A stretch of DNA of 64,000 nt, taken from Campylorhamphus procurvoides. Taxonomy: Eukaryota; Chordata; Aves; Passeriformes; Dendrocolaptidae. Position 1 is the first letter of the stretch. Each line of letters opens with the position of its first letter. The notes beneath the pieces are model-generated. The model was not told where the DNA came from. It searched no databases and saw only the letters and a program-made list of their open reading frames with translations. This document shows positions 49,467 through 63,265 of the stretch, one piece after another. The stretch lies in the NCBI GenBank assembly GCA_013396655.1, contig WBMV01005982.1, positions 543 to 64,542 of the forward strand. Reading direction: 5' to 3'. The translations under genes and the position numbers were made by a program.

Positions 49467-51968
49467 GTAAGTGTGAAGGGCAAGAATGTGCTGGAGGCCA
49501 GGGTGTCCTTCACAGGAATACCCTACACTCGGGGGTATCCAGGTACAAATTGTACTTTCCTGTGGAAGCTGAGAATTATCATTTGACTGACTGAACCACA
49601 AGGTAAAAAAAAAAACTGACTTCTCAACATTTGCAGTTAAATTTTCTTAATTTCCCATTATTTTTCTAATATTTCCTATCATTTTCTTCCTGTACTCCCT
49701 TAACACTCTATTTACTCACACATGTCCCAAGGCTCCCATGGCTAAGCCATTTTGCAGCTGAATGTGATTTCTTCGCCAATATGAAACTTTGTTGCAAGAG
49801 ATGTAAAATACATAAGTAAAAGGAAAATTTGTATTTATGAGACTTTAATTAAGGTGCTTGCAGTTCTTCTTCAATGTTGCTTATGTCCAGCACGTAAGAA
49901 CCAAATCTATGGTGCCCGAAGGCCACTGTGACACCCTGGATGAGTTTCTTTCCATCATTAGGTTTGCAGGAAATTTTGAGACTTAAGACAAAAGAGTAGA
50001 TGGCTGTTCATGAGGGCCAGAGGAAGAACTCTAGCCAGACGGAAGACCTACTGTTAATATGGAGTAATTTAATGATAAGAAAATAAAAAAGAAAAAACAT
50101 GATGGCATTTAATGTATGATGAATGCCTCTTCAGGCTGGAAGCTATTTTCCAAAAAAAGAGGTAGGCTACAACTTAAAAAGTTCTCAGTATTTTTTTTTT
50201 TTTCTGAACTTGGGAAAATGCTTTTGGTAATTTTTATCTTGTTTTTGTCACTTTGGCTGTGATTTCTTATAAGAAGAATAATTAGAAATAGAAAGGTAGG
50301 GATTATGAAGGAATCCAGTGGTCTTCAAACACTCTAAATCAAATTTCAGCATGGCACAGAAAGACACAACTGTGACTTTACTGGCAGACCTTGTTGTTTT
50401 TTTTAGTTATTGTTCTAAAAGGTTGCAGTATGTTATACCAAATGACTTGCATTATATGTTTAGAAGAAAGAAGAATTTATGAAACCAGGAAAAGTGCACT
50501 GAAAAGGGAAAACATTTTACATGCTTTTTTATTGTGAAAAATGGTAAAAAAAATTCTAAATATTTTTGCTGTCTCAGAGGAAAAAGAATGATGTTTCAAT
50601 TCTCTGATCTTCTGTAGGATATTGAGAATTTGCCCATTTCTAGACTGATGAATGAACCTTCATGTCTTCTCAGCTGCATGATCTGTGATGCAACTTAAAT
50701 GTCACTTTTCCCCATGAACACAATTTTTCTCACCATTTGTCTTACTTTTGTTTCTTTATCTGTCACTAATTGTTCCAGAGGAATGAAAAGTGCTATATGT
50801 ATGAAGTTTATAATGATTTTGCCACTTGAAATTTTACATCTTATGCATTGTCAAACATTAACTGAATGAGAGCTCTTATAAGAAACTCATTGCATTGAAA
50901 TCTAGCAGTTTCCACCCATTCATTTTTTACATGAACATGTGTATTTTTCCATGCCTGAGTGTATAGTCTTCCCTATATTCTGAAATAAAATGTAAAAGCA
51001 AGATTTTCCTGTTAAAGTTATTGCTTATGTATTCCTTGACAGCTCTAAACATCTGTTCTTTGCTAAAGCCTAATGTAAAGACGTGTTTAAAACTAGGTTG
51101 GTTATTCCAATTTTATATTGGATAGTGTTTGAAAGAGCTTTACAAGCACAAATTGTTTATCTTGAAATTGTCTAAGACAAAAATGCAGTAGTCTGCTGTG
51201 AATAATAAATAAGACTATATAATATTCAGAGAAACATAATGAAAAGGGCTCCTTTCCTCAGAGAAACCCTCTGTGCAGTTCAGATTATTTTAAAAGCAAA
51301 TTGTGGAGCTCAACAATAGCAATAGCATTGTCCAATTAAGAATGCTTGTGCCTCTTTGGGTATACTGAAGATCTTAAAAAAAAAACAAACCAAAACGCTT
51401 TTGCTTGGCTCTACTGCTTTAGTTAAGGCATTTTCTTCCAGTTCCATTATTTCTCACTATTTACTTGTCTTTCTTTTCTGCAGGCACCTTTAGTTTGTGA
51501 TAAAAATAATTTCATATCTTCCAGTTGTTTTTCACAATTAGTTCTTGAATAGTACCTAAAATGATGCTTATTTTCTAATTCCAGTGGTGTCTGAAGGAGG
51601 CAAGAATGGCCTTCTGAGCTGCTAGACTCTGAAATGAAATAGTAAATCAACTGCTGATAAGACATATATATCATATTAAACACAGGGAATCCACCAGAAA
51701 ATCATTACACTAAAAAGCGACAATGTTGATTGATTAAAATGGTATGGGCTGGATAGTATTAAATCATAGTGAGTGATGTGACATTATGATTTTACATATC
51801 ATATTTCTGTCAAGACAATGAAGGTAAAAGGCATTGTCATCAGATGATAACGGACAATAAGAGGAATCCAGATGTTAGATTTATTACGTGGTTTAGATTT
51901 AGAAAGAAGTAATTCTTGTCTTGTGCCACTTATAAAATGACTGTAAATTTAGTGATGATGTAAAATTC

Positions 51969-52094
51969 AAAGGCAGAACCACTTATAGTTTTGACAAAGT
52001 GCCAGCTATAAAGTATTTACTGTTCTCAGTGGTTCTGCCTTTCATACTTAAATATTTATCAGAAACATGAACTCTTCTGATAAATGTTTCTGAT
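51969..52094. other. Cluster of perfect inverted repeats
   Basis: Outer arms of 15 bases (51969-51983 and 52028-52042) are exact reverse complements. An inner hairpin (ttatag, 51983-51988, with ctataa, 52005-52010) lies between them. To the right, two mutually exclusive 11-base stems overlap: 52054-52064 with 52075-52085, and 52058-52068 with 52084-52094. Confidence 0.75.
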
Positions 52095-52519
52095 CTTTGT
52101 TTTGGATTTTTTTTAATATTTAGATTTTTCATCAGAAGCCAATCTCCCATATTTCACAATATCAACAAACTTTTGCTCCTTTTTTAAAAAATTAAAAGGA
52201 TGAAAATAGATTATTTTTTATGAAGTACATTCTCAGCATATCTGTTCCTGAGAATATTAAGTGCACAGCATGTACAAGACCACATTCCTTTTGTTTTTTG
52301 ATGACCATTTATAGACATAATTCATGTCATGAATACTAAGGACAATCATAACTCGTGTACTTTTGAGGCAACAGTAAGAGAGCCTTATCACTGTTCATGT
52401 ATTCTGATTTCCTCTCAATGACAGATTAAGTATTTTGTCATATTGTTATTGCATTTACTATCTATAATCGTGACTGGAAGACCACTGTAATACATACATT
52501 TGGCACTTGTGTCATTTCT

Positions 52520-52993
52520 CTGGGGTGAGTCCAGGGAAGGCCATGAAGATGTCCAGGGGACTCAAGCACCTCCACTATGGAGACAGACTGAGGGAGTTGG
52601 AGTTGTTCAGCTTGGGGAAGAGAAGGCTTTGGGGAGACCTTAGTGCCCCTTCTGGTACTTAAAGGGACTACAATAGAGCTGGAGAGGTAGTTTTGGCAAG
52701 GGAATTTTGATGGAGTGATAGTACAAGGGGAAATGGCTTCATACTGGCAGAGGGCAAGTTTAAGTCAGATATTAGGAAGAAATTCTTTATTGTGAGGGTG
52801 GTGAGGTACTGGCACAGATTTCCCAGACAAGCTGTGAATGCCTCACCCCTGGAAGTTCAAGACCAGGCTGGATGGGGCTCTGTGCTACCTGGCCTAGTGG
52901 AAGTTGTCCCTGTCCATGGAAGGGAGGCTTGGAACTAAATAGTCTTTAAGGTCCCTTGCAATCCAAACCATTCTGTAGTTCTATAATTCTACC
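52520..52993 (+). mobile_element. CR1 LINE 3' fragment
   Basis: Contains gagggagttggagttgttca, ttaggaagaaattctttatt and ggtcccttgcaatccaaacc, then ctgtagttctataattct. No coding part is included. Confidence 0.92.
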
Positions 52994-54507
52994 CTCTACT
53001 GAACTGTCTGCCCCAAGGAACCTGTGAAGCAAGAAGAGACATCATAAGCAAGTGCTAGTTGTCCGTGTCTGATGGAGACCCTCAAGGCTCCATTTTCCTT
53101 TAATATGATTATGACAAAGTTAGGGGAGTGAGACCAAATGAAAAGAACCCTGATATTAAATATTGCTGCAGTCCTTCAGTCAGTGGTGAAAATGAGGAAA
53201 AAGAAGCAAGGGCAAAAGCTCTGCAGATGTCACTAAATACGTCTGCCATCACACCTGACTTCTCAAGGTCTGCTTGCATTCTGTGCTACTGGGAATAATG
53301 CTGTGAATTCAATTATGCTAACTCCCAAATTGGTTCAGAGTAGTAAAGAAATGGCCTAATTTTGGCTTCACTGTGGTGGTAAAATGCCTGCCACCTCCCT
53401 TGCCCCCCTCCCCCCCCCACCTCTCCGCTTTCTCTTTCAAGATTTCATTACTGGTTTAGCGTAGGATATAAGTGACAGACCATTGCCTTTTATACCAAAT
53501 GACTACAAAAGTATTTAGCTGCAGAGGATTAATTTTTTCACATTCATGGTCAGGGAATGTGAGACTGACTTACATTAAATTTCCCATGCCATTTGGCTTT
53601 CTGAGGCCCGTGCAGTGAAAATGAAAAAGTTTCCATGCCCTGGATGAATTTCTGATGAATAGATAAGGCTGTGTGCAGATCAGAGATGTGTGACCCTCTG
53701 CAGCTTGCAGTCATCCACTCCACAGCTTCTTTGACATCAAAGGTTGCAGATTGTTTTGAATGAATAGAGCCCTTGCAAATCGCGTCTGCTAATCACAGAA
53801 GAGCTGGGTAGCCGTCATCTTAAAAAACTAAGAGTTTGTGAATTGTGGCAGATTATTAAGGCCTTCTTAAGGTATCTCATCAGCCTAAATCCACAGAAAC
53901 TGTGGCTGAAAGTTAGCTTCTCTCTTACAGGCTTCTTTCTTTCCTCACATATCCAGTGGATGTAGACAGATAAACACTTCATAAAGAGGGAAAAAAATAA
54001 GGGCACCTAATAACCAAAACTACTGAGGATTGCAGTATCAGAGAAATATTCAAATTTCTTATAGGAGCCGTAAAATTATAAAATGACAGCCACACCTCCA
54101 GAAATTTTTATTTTTGAAAGTAGCTTTAGAGGGCTAGTGTTTTTTGTAGGCAGAGTGGGAGGCTGGAAAACTGTCTTATTTCATAGAAGTTTTCTTTTCT
54201 TCTATGCAATCTGATTACTCTAAAATCTTGCTGGTTTGTCACAAACTTTCTTCTAGGTTATTACAGGCCTATCTTTCTTTGGAAGGCTGTAATAGAGGTC
54301 TTTGTGATCCTGTAGCAAGAATTAAAGGGGTTTTGAGCATTCTGGCAAATATGCACTTTGTCACTTCTGACTAGAGCATTTTGGATTTATACAGCACATG
54401 ACCAACGTGAATGAGAAATGGAAAAAAAAAATGTTTTTTTCTATAATGGACTGTCATGAAGCTTCTTCAGTTCTCTTAATCCTGATCATTTTATGTTTTT
54501 ATTTCCT

Positions 54508-54575
54508 GCCCATGTTGGGGGGTTGGAACCAGATCCTTTTTAAGGTCCCTTCCAATCTAAACTTATGAGTCTATG
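54508..54575 (+). mobile_element. CR1 LINE 3'-end fragment
   Basis: ggttggaaccagatcctttt, taaggtcccttccaatctaa and gagtctatgatt form a CR1 terminus. Confidence 0.85.
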
Positions 54576-54852
54576 ATTTAAAGAAAAAGAAAGAATCCCC
54601 TGCTTTCAGTGTCATTTCTACAACTTAAAAAAAAAAGTTAGTTCTTTTGCTCATGAATTTACAGTCCATAAATGTCAGCCTTTTTTTGAGTAGTTACTAG
54701 AAAGAATTTCTCTTTGTTCTTCTGATGCTATTATACAAATTGCTTTCGATCTCGAGTGTATCATTTACAGCAGTTTGCAGTTCTCCCCTATATTTCATAA
54801 AGTTTTATCCCCAGTGTCGCTGTCACTCTCCCTGTTGTTCCCTCTTCCAAGG

Positions 54853-55179
54853 NNNNNNNNNNNNNNNNNNNNNNNNNNNNNNNNNNNNNNNNNNNNNNNN
54901 NNNNNNNNNNNNNNNNNNNNNNNNNNNNNNNNNNNNNNNNNNNNNNNNNNNNNNNNNNNNNNNNNNNNNNNNNNNNNNNNNNNNNNNNNNNNNNNNNNNN
55001 NNNNNNNNNNNNNNNNNNNNNNNNNNNNNNNNNNNNNNNNNNNNNNNNNNNNNNNNNNNNNNNNNNNNNNNNNNNNNNNNNNNNNNNNNNNNNNNNNNNN
55101 NNNNNNNNNNNNNNNNNNNNNNNNNNNNNNNNNNNNNNNNNNNNNNNNNNNNNNNNNNNNNNNNNNNNNNNNNNNNNNN
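54853..55179. other. Assembly gap, 327 N
   Basis: Unknown sequence. I saw no obvious copy of the left flank on the right side, so it does not look like the duplication seen at 39 kb. Confidence 0.99.
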
Positions 55180-58100
55180 GGTATACTACTGGGACTATTG
55201 CCTACTGTGCTCAATATCGTCAAATAATAGACTAGAGGCTTTGTTAATTTTTAAACTTAATCTACAGCTTTTCCCGCCCCTCCCCCCCCAAATAAAAGAA
55301 GCTGATCTCAGCCTGGACCATTTTATTTTTTATTTCCTTAATTAATTGTTTTAATATTTTCTCTGCTTTTCACTTCCCATGCTTTGATGTACCTTTCTTC
55401 TCTATAACTGCCATGATAAAAACTTACTTTTATTCTCAGTGGTTTTTAAAAACTCCTTTTCACTCTTTTCTATTTTTGGTATGTTTTTTAAATTTTTTTA
55501 TTTTTCTTTTTTTCAACCAGATTTTCCTTTCTGTCATGTTCCTCTTCACTCTGTTATGTTAAGCATTTTACCCTGCCCACCTTTTTCCATGGTTCATCCA
55601 ACTACAGTCTCCTTTTCTCTTCCTCCCACCTCACTTTTCTTTTCCTGTTATGTAGTCCCTCTGAATGCTGTTTTTCTTATTATTTTTCCTTATAAGTTTT
55701 GGTCTTTTATTCTTCTGTCTCAAACAACTGAACTCTCTCCGTCCTTGCTACACATTTCTGAAAAAATGCGCATGTACTTTTTGGCTCTATTTTTTGCATC
55801 AATTCAGGGACAAAGGGTGAAGGACAAACAATGACAAACTACCACCTGACCAACAGTTTTTGCCACTGCAGTGAGATCTGACTTTGTCTGCAGAGTTGTG
55901 ATTTCCAGTGCAGCTGGTAAAATAATGCCTTACAATCCAGACTGTGAAATCAGTCTCCCTCACTTATTAGTTGGCTTCCATTCCTTTTTCCTCTCAAAAA
56001 TGTTATTATTGTTAGTTGTTAACCATAGAGTCTCTACTGTAACGTACATCATGTAAGCACCAAATGCATCATTCATTTTAAAGGGTTGAAACTGAAAAAT
56101 TAGTAGGCATCAGAGTGAACAAAAGGAACACATATAGGTGATAAGGGCAGGGACACCTAGTTATAAGTGAAAAAATGCTTTTTCAGAATGTTTCATACCA
56201 CTCATCCAGAACTGATTGCTCAGTTCTGAGCCTCATTTAAGACATGTAAGTATCTTCAAAAGACCTAAGCCTTGAAGCATAAAATGTCAAACTCAAATGG
56301 AAGCTAACTGTGTAAGTAAATAAAAGCGTTGTCTTTACAGACTGTTACATATACAATGATCTCTTCCCTTGCTAACATCTTTTTATGCTGTGAATGCTAA
56401 CAACTTTTCTTTCAAGTTGATTAATCAATGCAATAAACACCAGTTTAAATTAATACAAATTATTTCTATTTATATTAAATATTGGTCATCTTTTATGACT
56501 ACAGGGTCTTTACTGAAATTTCAAATTCAGCTCTCTTTTCTTTATTAATTGAGATCACTGATTAGCCTCTAGCACAAGGTATTGGTTTTGCCCACCCACC
56601 AGACAACTGATCAGACAATGAAAGATAATGCATACAAATAATTCAGCTGTGCTCTTAAAGTGAATTGCAAGACATGATGCAGCTCCATTCCCATCCTGTT
56701 TGAAGACTTAATAAGTGCCATACCTCTTGATAAAAAGCATTGCAGCTATTCAGCTACTTGTTATTCATGTAAATGTTTTTCTCTCAGGATTGATTTTCTG
56801 GCCATTGCCAGAGTGGGTCAAAAGAACCTTTGTCAGTATGGGGATACTGGACCAGTTAGAAACTAGAATCAGCTGTATCAGAGTACAAACAGCAGTATAG
56901 AATAAAATGCCCTCTGAAGCCAAAGAGGCTTTTTCTCCATCCAGCAATCTTTGCCTTGATATTTATTACTGTAGCTCTTGGTACTCTTATAAGCCATTTA
57001 AATGTTAACTTTTGTAAACCATTTAAATATTAACTTTTTGAGTTCTGACATCTTGTGTCAGTATTCAAGCAGCTGGAGCTCCTAGGTGGGTTGTCCTTGA
57101 ATTCCAGTGACACAACTGTGACAGGCAATCTACTATTGAACTATGTTTTTAGGCACTGTAGCAACAACCCCATGTTGAGCACTGTTGCATAGCAAATAAT
57201 ACACGCGCTCAGCAGAATGTAAAATGACATTGAGGTTCCGTATTCTAAAGTATTTCTGATTAGCACAGTGATGGAGCCCCAAGAGACCCAAAGGCAGAAT
57301 TGCCAGTGAAGTAAATCTATCTTAATTAATTATATATTGCAGGTAGACCACCTGTAAATTTGGATTGCACTGGAAATATACCATTACTTATACTAGACTC
57401 ATAAAATGATATGAGACTGTGCATGGGCTATTGTATTCCCACTTGCAGCTTTCTCTTTGCTCAGCAGGCTGCTAGCCACCTGTAATTAAGGCAAATAAAC
57501 TCTACTTTCTCTGGAGTTGTTTTGAGCATGTTTGTTATTGCTAAAGCAGCATGGTGTGGTTTGGTGGGACTTGACAGAGAAACCAGTTCAGGCACTGCAA
57601 GACATTAGAAGTATAAGACACAGCTGACCCTTAGCTCAGCATGACTTGCTGTGCAACTACAAGGTAAATTCAGAAGAGTTAGAAGAATATGCCAATACTC
57701 CCCCAGATGCAAACATTCCCTTTTCTAACTTTTCCTCCTGTTTCTCTTTCTCCCTATCTCCCTCTCCTTGTCCCTTCCTCTCTCCCTCTTTCTCTGGCTC
57801 CCCTCCCCAGCCTGCAGCTGGTAATAGTTTACAGGGCATGTTGCTGTGTTAATACCTTGTTAAGGCTGTTTCAGCTGCTGGGTCTTTGAGAGGTCAGTGT
57901 CAGGACTGTTTTATTGTGAACCCTTGATATGCAGGGTAAAGCCGGGGACAGGTAGTGCTTCCACCATCTCACACTGCGGGGAGCTGAGCTGCTGCAGGCA
58001 CCCCCTCCCACAGTGCTGCACCGCTGGCAGTGTAGGCAATAAAAAATAATATGTTTCTGGTCAAAAGCAATTAGGGCAACTTAAAACAGCTCTTATATTC

Positions 58101-58460
58101 ACGGACTAGACATCACATCACCACCATTGCCTCGTATGTTTCAATTCAGCTTGGTAAGGCTGCAGGTGTTAAAGAGTTTTTGAATGCTGTTGTCTGTGCA
58201 AAAATAATTCTGCAGTTCACAGAGTGAAAGTGACAACAGGAGCATACAATTTAAAAAAATTAAATGTTAGTATAGTTGTACTTCTGGCACTGGTGTCTGA
58301 GTCTGCAGGGCTTCTAGCACAGCACTGAGTATCAGGTAAGCCTGGATTTTAGCACCTGGATTTAAAAAGGAAGAACTGAAATGTTGTCTCTCAGTTTAAA
58401 AAAAAAATTTCATATTTCCTCAAAGAACTGTTTGAAAAAATAAAGATTACTTAGACAGTG

Positions 58461-58520
58461 GAAAAGAAAGAAAGAAAAAGAAAGAGAGACAGAGAGAGAG
58501 AAAGAAAGAGAGAAAGAAAG
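58461..58520. repeat. (GAAA)n/(GA)n purine repeat
   Basis: GAAA units mixed with GAGA units over 60 bases. Confidence 0.95.
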
Positions 58521-60370
58521 TATTTTAGAGGTCAAATACAAAAAAAATCTACTTTATACTTATAGTATTTCTAGCACAGAGGGGGAAAAAAGGTTACTCA
58601 AAACATAGCATTTTTTTTTCTGTCTTTTTCTGATTAGTTTTAACACGCAAGTTGAGTGGTCAATTTTTGCACTCAGTTTGTTGTGAGGTTAATAATAGGC
58701 CAGGCATATTTATGGTTTTGTAATACAGCTTTATTCACTGTCTCTTCCTCTATTTTTAAATATCTCTTTATTTCATAATGCATAATTATGGAAAATTACT
58801 TCTCATTAATTATTTATTAATTTGGAATGCATGAGAACCAGTGTAATATACGTATAGTGTTGAGTGTATGTATGTATATTCGGAAAGGTAGGAATGTAAT
58901 AAATACTCAAAATTAAGGAATAGGATCCCTGAAACTCTTGTACTGGGTCTGTGTTTGTCTTATGAATCAATATTTTACCTTTGTAAATATACTGGGAACA
59001 TAACTCAGATGCAGTCACACACTTTACAAATTTATATTTTCCTTTCATTTTTCATTTGTTCATTGAAGTTGCTTTAATTTATCACTTGTATGTCCCAGCT
59101 ATACCCATCATCTATTCACAGGAAAATAAAGGTTTAATAGCCTTAATAAGAATATAACGTAATACTTCATTTTCTGCTAAATACTTTTGAGATGGAAGTT
59201 AAATTTGGCAGCAAAAGTACAACTGACCTAGACTCTGTGAGGAAAAGGCAAATTCTGAGAGATAAGCCTGGCAGTGCCCTCTGAACCCCAGCAGATGTTG
59301 GCTTAAATGCTATGCAATCAAAATATATCCTGCTTCTAGGAGTGGACAAACAAAATACTGAAATTTGCCAAACAGCATGAACATCCACTGTACTGAGCAG
59401 TCTCAGTCAGAAGGCATTCAGTTACTGGGAATCTGCAAGCACACATGCCAGAACAAGGTTACTGAAGGTTTTCAATTCTTACAAAATCTCATCAGAAATT
59501 AACAAGGAGAAAATCGTTATTTTTGTGGTACCAAGGGGCTAGAATGGCAGTAAATTCTAGTGCCTCCTATGAGAGTCTGTTTGGAGATAGAAAAGGGGGA
59601 TTAGGCAGAGAAAGCCTGCTGTTTTTTCTTGTCATTGATCGAATTTTCAGCAGGGGAAGAAAGGAAGACAAACGTATACCTCAGTAGTGCATATTTGATA
59701 GATTTCAGTAAAAGTTCTTCTCTGAAAGTCCTTTCAAGCTGTGGTGTTGCCACTGAACCTAATATTCTGTAAATGTAAATATTTTGTACATCTTTATTTT
59801 AAAGGGAAGCACGAAGCAAATTTGTAAATAAGGCTTGCATTACATCTGCAGTGGATCAAATGCCTGCTGCAGGTGAATGTGCAGATGAATTGCATTCAGA
59901 AGCTTTTTGTGTTTTTTGGTGATTTACTCATACCTTTGTATGATTGATATGTGCAAACTTGGCTCATAACCATACAATTACGTTTCTGCAAAACTGTCTT
60001 CTGTCTTTCCCTCTTCTGTGGTTTAAAAGTTATTGATTGATCTTATTGTTAGTTACAGTTCAAAAATACAGGTTTGTCTCTTGTTCTGCTTTAGAAAGTA
60101 TATATCAGAGCAGTGACAAAATACTTCCTTGTACGCTTAGTCTCATTGTGGTGATTTTTTGCCTATCCCCCGCAATCTTCCACATCGTTCTCTTGTCAAT
60201 TCTTCTTCCACTATTGCTTCTATTGCATGAATGTGACCTCATCCAGAGCTATTTAGAACAGCATGTGGTCCCTCCCTTGCCTATTATCGCTATACCAGTG
60301 ATGATACTGGATGGGATGAGTAGGAGTAGCTTAAACAGAGAAGGAACAAAAAAAAAAAAGGCGTCCAAAC

Positions 60371-60371
60371 N
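60371..60371. other. Single N, probable contig join
   Basis: The N stands 10 bases after an A-rich run; other single Ns in this window mark joins with duplicated flanks, but no duplicate is obvious here. Confidence 0.7.
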
Positions 60372-63214
60372 AGACTAGAAGTTTAGATGGAAAAAAAGGA
60401 ACAAAGTGATATTCACAATGACACTTTTATATTTTTGAAGAAAAGTTTAAACCGGCAACAGCTAGAAAGGTAATGTGGAAAGGAGGTGATGAGGAATAAA
60501 ACTGATTAAGGACTGAGTAGACAAAAATGAATGTTGCTGCTGCCTATAGCGCTCATCCTTCCAAACCTTCCCATTCCATCAGCAGAGAAGACAGAACTAT
60601 AGATAACCTCGGTAATAACATCTGTTCAGGATGGATGTCAAAGAATATTAACTGGAGGAGCTGTGAATGCTAAAATAGCTGAGTTCTGCTGGAAGTATGC
60701 CAACGAATGATAGTGTAGCAGTCTTTTCAAGAATTAATATTCTTCAGGCACTGAGCTGTCCTTGTCTTGTATATCAGGTCTGGTGGCTAAGATGCTGTGT
60801 CTCCCAAGACAAGACTGCATCAAGTAGATAGCACGTATGTGGCTGGAGAGGTCAAATAATCACTTTCTGTGCCTTCTCATCAGCTTGCGTTTTCCTGTTG
60901 AGTCTGGCAATTAAATACCTTTGTATCTCAGAAATGACCATTTTTATGTTGATTTACTCAGTTAAACAGGCAATTTTTAACACAATTTGAGCACAGTGTT
61001 TCGGTCACAAACTGGAATGACGGCAGTGGTGTCATACATTTTCTAACCATGAGTAGTTGTTTTATTTTTTTCTTTTTACATGAGTTGCTCTTTTACTTTT
61101 TTAGTGTAATGAAATTTTTGTGGAACTCATCTTGAAGTTCTGCTAGAATTTGTGTCCTTTAGAACTGATACAGTGGTGCTAATAAAGTTTTGATGGTCTT
61201 GGGCAATGTTAGGAAAGCTCTGGAAGATTATTCTGAACACAGATACAGTAGGAGGGGTGGAACTACTTTTTGAGCACAAAACTGAGAATGGTGTGCCTGA
61301 CTTCTGATTCACCATCTTGCTTGTTTAAAAAAAGCCTTTGAAACATTAGACAGTAAGTTATTGAGCCTAGGTTCCTCTAGAAAGGAGGCTGTGTACCGAC
61401 AAGAGTTAAACAGACACCGGAATTCCTGTCCTGTGGAAATTAAAAATAGTACTGTTCAGAACTGCAACAAAATGACATTTTGAAATTTTCCATGTAATGA
61501 AAATTCTGACATTTTGCTTAGAGAAGGTCAGAGTGACATTTCATTGTGAAATACTGAGAGAGTTTCTGGGGCTTCTTGGGTCATCTCTAATCGCCTGCCA
61601 GGCAGAAACCCAAGGATTTGGGGGTCCTGTTCAGTGCAGTGTTCCTGGGGTGCTGGGGGCAAAGAGCTCAGAGGTGTGTTCTCTGCAGCAGGCTGCCTGA
61701 CAGGTGGCCAGGAGGCCAGATGGACAGGGTGGCGGGATGCCAGGCAGAGCCTTCTGAGTCTTATTGGGATTTAGCAACAACCAAAATGTTCTCACCCAAC
61801 ATTTTGATAAATTAGTATTCTAGAAAATCAGGAAAAGAACCCCAAAACCTAACTGTTTATGTTTGTAGGGTGATTTCTACTCTGTAAGTAAACAATCTTC
61901 TAAATAAGCTAAAGCACCTCCTTCTTTCTCATTTCTTGAACATGTTAAACACTTTGTAGAACCTTGTGTTATTTTTTTTTTCCAAGACAGAGAAATATGG
62001 GCTTTTTTTTTTCCCCTTCATTTAAACTTCAGGATGATTTTACATTCTGTGGCTAAATTCACTTCTCTTTGGCCCTCTATTATCTGGTTATCTCCAAACA
62101 ACCTTTTAATTTTTTTTTCTTTTCCAGTTGTGTTGTACAGTATAGTTGGGATAATTCCAGAGGTTTAACAGCCTCTCTTCCCATCTGCTTTCTTGAAATT
62201 GTGCATTCTGAATTGGTACTGCCATCTGGGTAGGAATAAGATCTTCTGATGGAGTGGAATAATTTAATGTAAACTATGATGAAGGCATTACATGAATGGG
62301 AGACAGAGATGTCAATGAAAATCTAGTCCCACCCCATGATCAGAGAAATCTTTCCCTGGCTAGAGCAGTTAAACCATTTTCCCATGCAGGTTTTTAGGTA
62401 TTAAATCAAGCTCTTCCAGTGAGCAGTAATTTCACTTAGAGTCCTGGAAATTACAAAAGGGAAGTTATAATGGCACAATAACTGCAAACATCATGTATTT
62501 ATAGTGGACCTATATATGCAACATCTCCTCAGAAACCATGTGAAAGTTGCTGGGTGTTCCATCACCTCAATGTACATCAGTACATTGATGTAAAGTCCAT
62601 GATGCTGATATACAGTAGGATACAGTTGTGATATAAGACACAAGTATTCCACCCCTTTTTTTATCCCACTTTTGCCTTTTGGTAAGTTGCAGTGTAGAAG
62701 ACTAGCAGAATATCCATGTTCTGCCCTCAGCAACATTGCTAGGGAACTTCATGCCTATATTTTTTTCATTGTGCAAGGTAAAGAACTGTGGATATAGAAA
62801 CATGCTTGTTTCCCAGAATGCTTGATTCCAAGGGTGCTTGAGTCTATTCTTCCTACCAAAGAAATATGTCTGACATTTTCAAGAAGTGAGTTAAATTTTA
62901 GCCCAGGAGTGAAGGTGAAATGTATTGAAATAAATGCTGTCCTTGGTCCAGCCCTTTGGTAGTCCATGACACTGATTTCAGTGTACCTGATTGAAACTAT
63001 TAATACAACCATTAGGTTTCACCTGGAGGACTAGATATCTTTGTGCACAAAATTACTTCCTTTCTCCAGCTTCCACAGTCTGTGGATGTGAACTTCATAC
63101 TAATAAAAATAGTCTAAATTATTTTGCTAAAAAACCACTATAATATATAGATAAGTTCCAGAAAAAAGCTTAAGGATGATCTTAATTTTAGTACTTAATG
63201 AAAAGCTTACTAGA

Positions 63215-63265
63215 TGATTATAAATGTCCTCTCCACCTCAAGCCATTCTATGGTTCTATGATTGA
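63215..63265 (+). mobile_element. CR1 LINE 3'-end fragment
   Basis: tcaagccattctatggttct followed by atgattgatag is a short CR1 terminus. Confidence 0.7.

Larger units (their letters stand above)
41305..52519. other. Unique AT-rich intergenic or intronic sequence
   Basis: Eleven kilobases without a supported gene. Contents I can name are a CT/CA microsatellite, a CTCF-like motif, a doubtful LTR scrap, one weak exon candidate and a set of inverted repeats, all listed separately. Open frames are short and scattered evenly on both strands. Confidence 0.45.

Noticed and set aside
54725..55345. 206-codon frame
   Set aside because: More than half of it is the 327-N gap.
60037..60378. Hydrophobic 113-codon frame as a membrane protein
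   Set aside because: It has no splice or promoter support, the composition is T-rich noise, and it ends in a poly-A run and an N.
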